Source: Bursaphelenchus xylophilus
Lineage: Eukaryota > Nematoda > Chromadorea > Rhabditida > Aphelenchoididae
Direction of reading: 5' to 3'
NCBI GenBank assembly: GCA_904066235.2
Contig: CAJFCV020000005.1
Coordinates: 5,513,501-5,577,500, forward strand
Length of the DNA stretch: 64,000 bases
The notes under the pieces were generated by a model. It ran no database searches, was not told the origin of the DNA, and saw nothing but the letters and a program-made list of their open reading frames with translations. The position numbers and the translations under genes were made by a program. Positions 35,816 to 45,760 of this stretch are shown here, in pieces. The first letter of the stretch is position 1. Every line of letters begins with the position of its first letter.

Positions 35816-36399
35816 TCAGAGTTCTTTACGGTTCAATAAGAATTTTTCCTTCAGATTATGGAGATTTTTGATGTTTTTTTCGGTGATAGATCTCCACCTG
35901 GGAGGGGCCTTCCCTATTCCTGTCCCATTGTACATCTCGATGTAAGGCTGCGCGCATTTCTCGAGCCTGAGGATATCTTTGGATAGAAACCCTTAAAATA
36001 TTATGTTTGTATTATAATTCAAATTTCGGGAACTACCTCCAACAAAATACTCCTCGCCCACTTCCAGATGAGGCACTCCGCACAAGGCTTCCCTACTTGC
36101 GGTCTCCATCGTTTCGGGTAATGGCAGTTTGTCATACTGTAATCATGTAATCAAATTAACAATGCTTACCTTGAACTCTTCAACATGTTTTATACTGTAA
36201 ATAATAGGATCAGCCACAGTTTTTCCTTTCTGAATCCCCATAATTCGAATATGAGAGGCTAAAATAGGTCTGAAGATACGTCTCCCCCCTTACCCCAATT
36301 ACACCAACTCATAACATTATCGAGAGTCATATCTTTCCCACAATGACATGCATAACTAGAAGTTGTAAGTACAGAGCATACAAATATTATTCTCAACAT
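35816..36399 (-). CDS. TIMP-like NTR-domain secreted protein
   Basis: Four short exons (36399-36294, 36258-36170, 36136-36037, 35991-35816) are in consistent phase: 106+89+100+176 = 471 nt, 156 residues. A signal peptide (MLRIIFVCSVLTTSSYA) is followed directly by CHCG, the position where TIMPs carry the C-x-C that enters the metalloprotease active site. NTR landmarks follow: WCNWASHIRIMGI, IIYSIKHVEEFK, ALCGVPHLEVGEEYFVGG, LEKCAQPY. C. elegans has TIMP-like proteins of this form (timp-1, cri-2). The stop is 18 nt from the stop of the SK channel on the other strand, so the 3' UTRs must overlap. The gene is easy to miss because every exon is short. Confidence 0.8.
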
Positions 36400-36801
36400 T
36401 GCCGCCGTATAACCGAAATAAAATTATAAGAGACGTGTCCTCGTAGCGAATCGGGTACCCTAATTATTTCCATGGTAACCGATTGGAAAGAAGAGGCTCT
36501 AAATCAGGACACGGCAGTCCCGGACAACAATGTAGCTTTTCAAAGCTACATTTTTGTGTCATAGGCTCATTCGAACGGTAATGCAGAGAGCACTTCTAAA
36601 CAGAGGTATCAAAATTTGCCGCGTTATGAAAAATTTTTGGGAAATCTGGATTACTGTAGCTTCTGTTCAAAAACAACCTTTCTTTCCTTATTATTAGGCA
36701 AAACTTTAGTAAAAATTGTAAGAATGTTTAGATTACGGTAATAAACAAAACGCCAAGACGAAATAAAGTTGACGGGAAAATAAAACTTCAAAAATCTATT
36801 T
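36400..36801. promoter_or_regulatory. Upstream region of the TIMP-like gene
   Basis: 402 bp between the TIMP-like start and the next minus-strand stop. It contains a 24-nt palindrome (36529-36552, AATGTAGCTTT/TC/AAAGCTACATT). No coding frame seen. Confidence 0.4.
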
Positions 36802-37814
36802 TTACAAGAAGAGGAAATAAACAAGAACGACCAGAAGAGGAGTGTAAAATCCAAAGAATTTGGGAGCTCCAGCAATGGCGAATCTCGGGACATCCACTTT
36901 ACATTCACATTCGGGACAAGTCGATTCATCCGAAGAATCTTCGGGAACAGAGACCTGCACGGCCGTGGGTTCTGCGGTCAGATGGAAGTTTTGAGTGTAA
37001 TAGAGATCATTCTACAATGTTATGCACTGATCGACCGGTTCCTTACCATTTCAGCGGATCCACAGGGGTTAAAATAAAGATTGATCATCTGAACCTTGTA
37101 AGGTTTGCCCCGTATATATTCTCCGGTGATCTTGGGTGGGGGCGCTGTCTTAGTGAGGACGTTTTCATCATTGGATCCTGTTCCACATCCTATTTGCATG
37201 GACTTTAAGAGCAGCATAAAGGGGTTGGTAAGGCACTTACATCACCGTTGACAGAAAGAACGGCACTTTTGCAGTTTTCCTCTTTACTTTCCTCGATTTT
37301 TTCGCCGTTCCAATACTTGACTTTGTTGCCTTTAATCAAACAGACGTAGGACCAATCATTCTTGTTCTCTCCGCACACCTGAATATTCAGTGTATTATAC
37401 AACTCCAAACCCTTACAGCCTCAGCATCTGGAGGTTTATTTCCATCGGTAGTGAAGCAAAGACAAAAAGGGGAAGAGATCTGCTCAGATGGCTTATTTTT
37501 GCAATTGTCCAAGTTGAATTTGATCTTATAATTGGGTTTTAAAAGCCCGTAGAATCCTTGTTTGTTGGTCGCGACGGCAGCCTTGATGTCATAGCGGCTG
37601 AAAGATAAGTCTCCGAGCCCAAAACTTACAAAAATCCTTCTTTGGTGACCTCAGGGGAAGAGTAGAATTCTTCTTTGATGGAGAGAGCGGACAATTTGAA
37701 GACCGGATGCGGTATCAGATGATCCAACTTGCCCGGTTTGACGAACTGGTACTCAACTCCGAAGCAGGCTCCAGCAATGAGAAGAAGAAGAAGAAGACCG
37801 TGCACTCGATGCAT
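36802..37814 (-). CDS. Secreted or membrane-anchored protein, unrecognised
   Basis: ATG 37814 starts a clear signal peptide (MHRVHGLLLLLLIAGACFGV). Five further exons follow, with phase-consistent short introns. The ectodomain has regularly spaced Cys (NLDNCKNKPSE, SSPFCLCFTTDG, VCGENKNDWSYVCLI, EENCKSAVLS, QIGCGTGS, FNPCGSAE, STCPECECKV). The C-terminus is a single hydrophobic helix ending FYTPLLVVLVYFLFL with no cytosolic tail. That is typical of a GPI-anchor signal. I do not recognise the family. It is head-to-head with the pseudokinase gene, starts 140 bp apart. Confidence 0.7.
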
Positions 37815-37954
37815 TTCGATCAAAAATGAACCGATCCCATTCCGGGAATACCCAGCTTTGGAGTTTCGAAAGATTATGCAAATTTTTGTGAACATAATTA
37901 TTCGGAGCTCATTTGTGGAGAAAAAGTAGCCGTGATTAATTACGATCCCCAATC

Positions 37955-40900
37955 ATGGCCAGTGTGGGCACACGTTTGCTCGCTCTCGAGGAGAAAATAA
38001 AGAAGTGAGTACTGTAACATTGGGGGCATGCTGTATTCTGTAAATTTCAGGGGAATTGTGCCAAGAATTGAATCGTTCAACGTGCTCGGATGCCTGGAGA
38101 AGCATTATGATCAGGGCAATCAGCCCGTACAGGAGACTCATCTGGTTCAAGAGAAGGTCGAGAAATGGCAAATGACTCTTCGAATCAACGAACTTGTGGA
38201 TGAAGATGCCGTCCAACATCTTGTAAGACGGGAAGATGACACCAAAATATAATTATGTTCCAGTTGAGGGAGATTGAGATTCTGGAGAAATTGGAGTCCC
38301 ACAAGCGTCTGATGAATCTGCTGGGCGTCTTCAGACACCGTCAGTACCTGGGTCTTCTTTTCCCCGCTTTTCTTTCTCTTAAGGAAAAAATTGAAGCCAG
38401 AAAAATGTAAGAAGCTCTTGGGTTACTGTAGTTTCAGAGTTCAAGGTGAGACCAAACCAAATGCCATCGCTCTCTTCCACAGAGATTGCGTGGCCATGGT
38501 GCTGAGACCGGTGATTAAAGCGCTCAGATATATCCATTCCAAGGGATATGTCCATACTCAGTTGCAGAGTCTCAATTTGTACATGAACGAGAATTGTTAT
38601 GTGAAGTTGGGAGGATTTGGATATGCCAGAAACATTAGAAGCACGTAAGTCTTTGAACCCTAAAAAATGGCTGCTGACAAAAAGCTTTCTGTAGTCAAAA
38701 AAATGGCGCTACGACTTTTCGGATCAGCGACAGTTCGGGTTGAAGATACTTTGGGTTACTTCGATTTGCCGAAATGATAACATTGACCAAGTCCAATAGT
38801 TTATCCCTTATTTTGAGGTATTTTACATGTATTACTGCAAAAATATCCAGCTAGAACTTACGCATCTTCGTTTTTTGGAGAAAGTTCAGGTTGTTTCTAT
38901 GTTGCAATAACACAAGGTCAAGAAAAAAAGAGACTCAGTACGCGAATTATCAACTCAGTAACCGTCAGAGCCCAGTGCTCGCGTAAAATCATCATGGCCT
39001 CTGATCGGACTCGAACTCCCGATCATTTGAATGGAAAGCCGCCACACTTCCACTGGACTATTCAAACTCTCTTTGTTTTTTTAGGAACTGGGTCTTTCTC
39101 GGCGACCATAATCTCTATCCTCCAGAAGTGTTGAAGGAAAGTGGAGAGATAAAACCCAGCATCGATTATTGGGGCCTAGGACTCTTGACCATGGAGATTA
39201 TTAGTGGCAAGAGATTCCGCCATTGTGCAGCCGACGCCAAGAGCATTTTGTTGGATTACGTAAGATGTTTTGCCTGCCGCCCTTCATTCGGGGCAGATTC
39301 CATTTGTGGCAGATCGAGTAAAGATTAAATTTTCATAGTCATGCTGCAAAATTGTTTGACTAGCTAGCCGATGTGTTGCCGTGGCAGTCAATTTTTTGGG
39401 GTCGAGAAGTTATGGGTGACGCAGGTTCGGGTAACCCTTTTGGGTGATGTAAATCCGGGTGGAGCATATTCGGGCTCCCATAATTTCAGTCACCCAATTT
39501 TTTGGCCGTATCTAACCCGGAATTTGGATTGGCTAGCCAAAGTATAGTGTTAGAATCGCTGTCATCTTTCCATCATGTTTGTTGTTACTTATGGCATGGC
39601 TACCTTTCATTTGAGGCAGATCGAATTTCCATAGCCATGTCGCAACTTGCCACACAATGGCTCAGGGGCGTAAGTCGGCTTCCATCTGAAATCACCAGCT
39701 AGGAAGTCAAACGGTTTTGAACAAAAAATCTGATGATTACCCGCTCTCCTCCAAATGAAAGATTGCGGTTTTGTGAGGATTAAATTCATTTATTTTTAGC
39801 TCAATCGTAGAGCCAATCCTCCAAGATTGAAGAAGTTTGCTCCGAAAACATACGATGGAGAAAACTGTATCTACAATCCCCATGTTGTTGATTTCCTGTC
39901 CAAATTGATGGCCTTTGATTCAGAAGACCGGATGGATCTTGTCAAAGCGAGAGAACACCCATTTGTCAGCAAGGGAATCGATAAAAAGAAGTGTATGGAA
40001 GTTTGGAATGGTAAGAAAAAATTGCATTAATCCTACAAAAACTTTAGTAAACACCAGTTACGTTTCTGAGAGTGAAAAAGAGAGATCTTTAAGAGAGGAG
40101 ATGACTACCGTAATCGGTGATACCAGAGCCTTAAAGCCAGAATTCCTCAAAAGACTTCTTAGAGCGTCGAGATTGGCAGCCAAAGATTTCCATCCAATAT
40201 TCGACAGCGAGGATGAGAAAACTCTTCTTGAGAAGTACTACTTGGTACAATTAACCATCCCGATCCCCCCTCTGGACGAAGGTTGGAGTAGGGATGTTCT
40301 CGATATTTCCAATGATCAAGACCCTATGGAATTTTACAAGGTAAGCGACAAGATTGCTGCTGAAAAGAATGCCACACCCGATATGAAGAAGCGTCCAAGT
40401 GTAAGTAGTGCTTTGAGATAAACAAACCTCTTGTAGTATGTGAATAGAAATGATCAGATCTTTTTTGTAAAACGGGATTGGACCGAGGGAGAACGCCAAT
40501 TGTTTGTGGGACTCCAAGTCGCCCGTTGGTATCATCGCGGTTACATTGAGTATGTTGAATTTACAGTTAATAATGGTTTTAGATTCCAAGATGTTATCAA
40601 GATTGCGAATGATATCGAAGATCTCTTTACCTTCTATATCTCGGACTTTGGCAATAATCCCAAGACCGTCAACGCCAGTGATATCTATCTATACAGTCCA
40701 CTCCGATTTGTGTATGCTAGAAGACAGCCCTTCGACGATGACAACAGACCCATCTACAATGCCTACATCAATATTGCAGTTGGTCCTGAATCAATGGTCA
40801 ATGTGAAGAGAAAGTACGACCAATTGGCCGAAATGGATCGGAGTAATGTGCCTGCGGGCAAGATGACCCTTCATCAGTCGGTTGTCTACAGAGAATTGGA

Positions 40901-41565
40901 TCTCAAGAGATTCAGAAGAATGGAAGCCGCGGTTTTGGGATCTGAGAAGGCCGCCAAGTGGGAATCTCAGACATTTGAAGTGGATGAAAGAAGAAACACC
41001 ATCCTGTATGTAGAAAAAATAGTGTTAGATTACATTTACAGACCTCTTGTCTATGAGAGAAGATGCAACAGAAATCGGGAATACAAGAGTAATGCGGCCC
41101 AAGATCAATTGGCTGACGAACATGATCACGACTTCAATCAGATCAGAACTGCCAAAATCTGGAGCGAATTCGACCGAAACTTCTTGAAAGAAAAATATGG
41201 GGATCAACTGGAGGTTGGTCGACTTGCAAACATAACACTTAATTTAGCTTCACCACCCGGATGCTGTCAACCTGTTCGGCCATCCCTTTGAAGAAAAGGA
41301 AATTGAGAAAACGATCGACGCCGATCTTTACAGAGGAAAGGTCTACCAGGAAGAAGATTATATCAGCCCCTTCAGTTCTGCTGATACTGACAGAGATCTG
41401 GCTTGGAGTGAGGGTTATTATAAACAAACCACCCCATCACAAAGACAGGTCAATCCAGTCAGCAGTCAGGCGTCGGTGTTCGATCAAAGTTTCGACGAAT
41501 CAAAACACATTCACCCAAGTCCTGGCCCCAAATTGACTCGCGGAAGAAGAGCTCCCAATCATTAG
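37955..41565 (+). CDS. Pseudokinase with large C-terminal domain
   Basis: Nine exons total 2397 nt, 798 residues, all phases consistent (37955-38004, 38051-38222, 38264-38343, 38384-38644, 39085-39259, 39800-40010, 40048-40400, 40437-41213, 41248-41565). Residues ~20-320 follow the protein-kinase fold: REIEILEKLESHKRLMNLLG (helix C and beta4), ALRYIHSKGYVHTQLQSLNLYM (catalytic loop), CYVKLGGFGYAR (DFG region), YWGLGLLTMEIISGKRF and HPFV. The catalytic HRD reads VHT and DFG reads GGF, so the Asp residues for catalysis and metal binding are missing. The remaining ~480 residues are unrecognised, with charged and acidic stretches. It is probably a scaffold or allosteric regulator; target unknown. 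Two introns (38645-39084 and 39260-39799) are long and hold repeats. Confidence 0.75.
38995..39072 (-). repeat. tRNA-like sequence with A and B boxes, in pseudokinase intron
   Basis: Read on the minus strand it contains TAGTCCAGTGG (an A-box match) and, about 40 nt later, GAGTTCGAGTCC (a B-box match). The acceptor stem does not pair convincingly and the anticodon arm is weak. It therefore looks like a tRNA-derived SINE or a tRNA pseudogene rather than a working tRNA. Confidence 0.5.
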
Positions 41566-41658
41566 CCTCGTTTTATCAGGAATAAACTTCTAGACATCAA
41601 AGCTATAGTCTGTAACAATAAATTAGAGAATACAAAATAAATAAGTAAATAACCCTCC

Positions 41659-43045
41659 TCATTGAACTGCCTCAGGGTCCGAATTATCTCCAGAATCGTT
41701 TTGATTATCCAATTCTGGAGACATTGGGAACTGCTGAGAGTTCTCTTGTTCGGGCATCATGTTAATCTCGGGTTCCATAGGCTCTTCTGGCCTTGGCTTA
41801 TCATCTACAAACTCTGATGGTGGTTCCAGTCCACTTGTATTTTCAGCCGATATCGCTGACTAAATATGAAGGAATAAAATCAAATTATATTAAACCTACT
41901 TGAGGTGAACCGGAAGCTTTATCCTCATCGGAGTCGTCCATTACATCGTCTAGATCCTCTTCATCCTCATCTTCGTCGTCTTCATCGTCATCCATATACT
42001 CCACAGTAACATCCATGACCGAATCTTTAACGGCTTCTTCTGATTCCGAGCTTTTATCGTCTTCAATAAAGTCATCCTCGTTAATTTCTGAGCTTTCACT
42101 AAGGGTACTTTCTTCGTTTTCCTCTTCATCAATGACATTCTCTTCTACATCAGCCAGATCATCATCATTGAATGTATCCGTGTATTCGGTCTTATCTTCT
42201 TCGGCCAAAGTTAATAATTTCATGTGTTTTAACAAGGCTTCATCCTTGCACTTGAATTCCTGCATTTTCACTTGCTTCTTCGTGAGTCTTCTGTCTTGTA
42301 TTATATTATACGTCATAACTTTATCTAAAAAAAATTGCATCCATTTAACCGAATCTTACGTTCAGGAGGCGAAATGGAGGATGTAGAACATTCAGGAATA
42401 GTTAATTCTATAGTGCATTCTTCAATCTCTTTGTGCATTTCGTTCAGTTTTGATCCGACGTTGGAAAGAAGAAGTTTGAGTCTGGTTATTACATTCTGAA
42501 AAAAAATAATAATCATTCACAATCCCAAATAATGTCCACTTACTGATAAATCTCTATTTTGTTTCCTCATCATCTCGACCAAAGTTTCACGAGCTTGAAC
42601 AGGCCGTCGTTCGTTAATTAAATGATGCATGTTGATAAATAAGGTCCTGATAGTTTCAATCTTTTCTTTTCTTTCAGGATGCTGTGGATTTCTAAAGAAT
42701 TAAAACGAATCTTGCAATATACTCACTTTATAAGAATATCTAAAAGGTCTAGAAATGCGGCGACCACACTAAAGTTGAGTTTCCTGAGCTCGGCTTTCCA
42801 GGGTTCCTTCGAATTATAATATTTGGTGATCTCCAAGTCTTGCAAAGACGGCATCATTGGCTAAATCCAGGATAAACTGGTACAACAACACTCACTCCTT
42901 CTAGATTGTACTCCTCATTGAAGACTTTGAACTTCAATGGTACAGGAGGGGGTTTTGGAATACTCCCGGATCTTATATTATCATTGGTATAATTTAACGC
43001 ATATTCTGGAGGGGAGGGATATGGGCTCACATTCTGAGGTAGCAT
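41659..43045 (-). CDS. Mediator complex subunit 7 (MED7), with acidic C-terminal extension
   Basis: MED7 links the Mediator middle module to RNA polymerase II. ATG 43045 opens MLPQNVSPYPSPPEYALNYTNDNIRSG and then PKPPPVPLKFKVFNEEYNLEG, matching the MED7 N-terminus (YxxYTDENI, PKPPPP). Following exons give LKFLDLLDILI-type helices (LNFSVVAAFLDLLDILIKNP), INMHHLINERRPVQARETLVEMM and NVITRLKLLLSNV, which match the core. The protein then continues into a long Glu/Asp/Ser-rich tail (MDVTVEYMDDDEDDEDEDEE) and ends in a Pro-rich acidic stretch at 41659. That tail is much longer and more acidic than I expect for MED7. It is head-to-head with the ZC3H14 homologue (187 bp between start codons). Confidence 0.85.
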
Positions 43046-43231
43046 GGCGAAAGAATATAGATCAGCTTCATGAAATTTGCCAAAAAATAAAACGAAAAAT
43101 AAATACACATACATTTTCCAACGTCCCGCAACGAAAACAATGGCCACACATTTCTGTCATTCTGTCATTTTATCTGCAAAAAATTGCGAAAAATTATGAA
43201 ATACGGTTTGAATTGCGGATGAAGAATATCA

Positions 43232-45633
43232 ATGGCTTCCTCAAATGCCGCGTTTACTAAAAAGTTAAGAGTAAGCTAGTTTCTGTTTCTTTTATAGTGC
43301 TACTGGTAACCAGTTTAATCATTATGTTTAGTTGGCTATAAAAGCAAAGATCCAGGAGTTGGGTGTTGATGCGGACGATGAGCTGCCAGACTATGTAATG
43401 GTTTTGGCCGCAAATAAGAAAGATAAACAGTTAATGAGAGATGATCTGCAGATATTCTTGGGCAAAAGCACAGCAGCATTTGTGGATTGGTACGTTGAAT
43501 ACGGTTTTTTACTTTGCGTTTAGGTTATTCGATGCATTTGACAGAATACAAAAGGGAATCGCTCCTCCAAAGCCTCCAGAATCCGAAAAGTAAGTTATAG
43601 TTGGATATAAGGTTTGCGTTTTTAGAAGACTTTCGGATTCAATTAAGAACCTACCTCAGGAGAATGGAAATGCTTTAGAGAAGTTTGATCGCGGCAAAAG
43701 ACACATTTTGGTTGAGTTTGAGAGCAAAGAGAAAAAGAAAAAGGTGAAAAAAAAGAAGGACAAAAGAGAAGTAAGTATTGGTTTATAATTTAGATTATTT
43801 CTTTCAGGAAACTCCTGAGGGCTTTTTGAATACATTCGAACAAATACAAGGTCCCAAACATAAGATCAAGAAGAAGCGGAGGGATACTGATAGGTCCCCA
43901 TCTCCGGTACGAAAGCATCACGAGAAAGAGAAAAAGAAACATAAGAAGAAGAAAAGGACCCCATCGCCGGTATATAATGCAGAGAAACATACTCTAAGGT
44001 ACGATGTGATATCGGATGACGAGGAAGATATTCATGTTATATCAGACGACGAATCGATTGAAGAAGGAGAACTAACTTCCAGAAGGCCTAAATTTAAACC
44101 GCGACTTCGATCTCAATTAGGTTGCATAGTTACTAATACTAAACCCATAGAAGTAAATCAAGAGGAGGAAGATAAACAACATAGAAAGCATCACAAACCT
44201 CATAGACGGCATGAAGATGAGGATGCTGATAATAAAATCGAAGCTTCATCAAAGTGAGTTTGTCTGCTATCAATATTTTATACCAGAAATTAGGGGGTCC
44301 CTTTGGGCCCCCCTATTGGAGACTTTGGAAATTGACAGAAAGACACTACGACAAACAAAAAATGACATTCTACTGCATTGAGACTGGGGATTTTTAGGAT
44401 ATTTGTGAATAAGAATGCGGCGATCTTCAAAAAGGCGATCTCATCTGCCAGTCTCAATAGCCATGTGAATGTGGAAGGTTCGTCCAGAAGACGATCAGAG
44501 CATTCGGAGACTCGGGTAATGGTGGAGACCAAGGAAACGGGAGTCCAAGCTGACCCTCCAGATCCAGTGATGGATTTTGAACCAGTGAAACAATCAAAAA
44601 ATAAAACGGTGCGAAAAAGAAGAGCCGATGATCCTTGTAAGTGTTTCTATAATTGGTTCGATTTGTTTTTTAGTGAGGACTGTCGCTCGGCTAATGGGTA
44701 TGGAATTAAACAAGGTGAAGAAGAGTACACTCGAAGTGGTTGAGAAGTCAAAAAAGTCGGAGGAGAGTCCGAAGAAGGAGGTAGTGTCCAATCCAGAGTC
44801 ATCTTCGGTAAGTGTTTATGTAAATAGAATAGTTTATTTTTTTCATTTAGAGTGAGCCACAATCCAAAACCCCTTCATTCTCCGGATGGAATGGGCAGAT
44901 CACGATTGATGACAGCAGTAGTGAAGATGGGGAAGGTAGGGTTACTCAACTCTCCCAAGTTATACTTTTCAGAAGCCGAAATTGATGCTTTTGTGGCCAG
45001 TGCAGTCCAAGAACGACATGTGCTTGATGCTCAGCTACCTCCAACAGCAGCCCTCTCTCGACCACATTTATATGCGTCGCAACAAAAAACTATGTTAGTA
45101 CTTGCTCAAACCACTGCCTTTCAACCAGAAGTATCCCAACCAACGCCCACGATCCCCATAAATGAGCGTTGCAGGTTTTGGCCCAATTGTACGAAAGGAG
45201 CGTCTTGTCCTTATATACATCCAACCCAGACCTGTGCTAAGTTCCCGAGTTGTTTTTATGGGAACAAATGCTTGTATATTCATCCATTATGCAAATACGG
45301 GATCACCTGTAAGAAGCCGAATTGCCCATTTACTCATGTGGAAGGGGCGGTGTAAGTTACTTCTGAAGAAAGAAATCTTTTGAGGTTTTACATTTTTACG
45401 TTTTAATTATCCCTAAATTATTTTGTATTTGTTTTAGACCCCTCCAAAAAACAGTGCCAGTTCCCGTTTTCAAATCCCAAATAATGTGTAAATTCAAAGG
45501 AAGATGTGAGAACACCGCCTGTGAGTTCAAACATCCCCCATTATGCGTATATGGGATGGCCTGCAACACTTACGGCTGCACTTTCTTACATCGGAAACCT
45601 GATCTGAGTAAATTCAAATGGAAGAAAAGCTAG
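43232..45633 (+). CDS. ZC3H14/SUT-2-like nuclear poly(A)-binding zinc-finger protein
   Basis: The start MASSNAAFTKKLR joins a PWI-like N-terminal domain (IQELGVDADDELPDYVMVLAANKKDKQLM, LQIFLGKSTAAFVDWLFDAF), as in ZC3H14 (MVANKKSQDQM, LSLFLGNNT). The middle is basic and acidic, with K-rich runs (KKKKVKKKKDKRE) and two short SPSPV motifs. The C-terminus holds tandem CCCH fingers spaced as in ZC3H14: CRFWPNCTKGASCPYIH, CAKFPSCFYGNKCLYIH, CKYGITCKKPNCPFTH, CKFKGRCENTACEFKH, CVYGMACNTYGCTFLH. These bind poly(A) RNA and limit tail length; loss suppresses tau toxicity in C. elegans. At least nine exons; the gene ends at 45633. Confidence 0.88.
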
Positions 45634-45760
45634 GTATTTTCTTGGGAGTCTCGATATCACCATTGTTTATAAATTATTGTTCCGATGCGTGTAAGAAGAA
45701 TATAAAAATTTAATAAAGATTGATATTTATTTTCATTCAGGTGTAATTAAAAATCATGTT

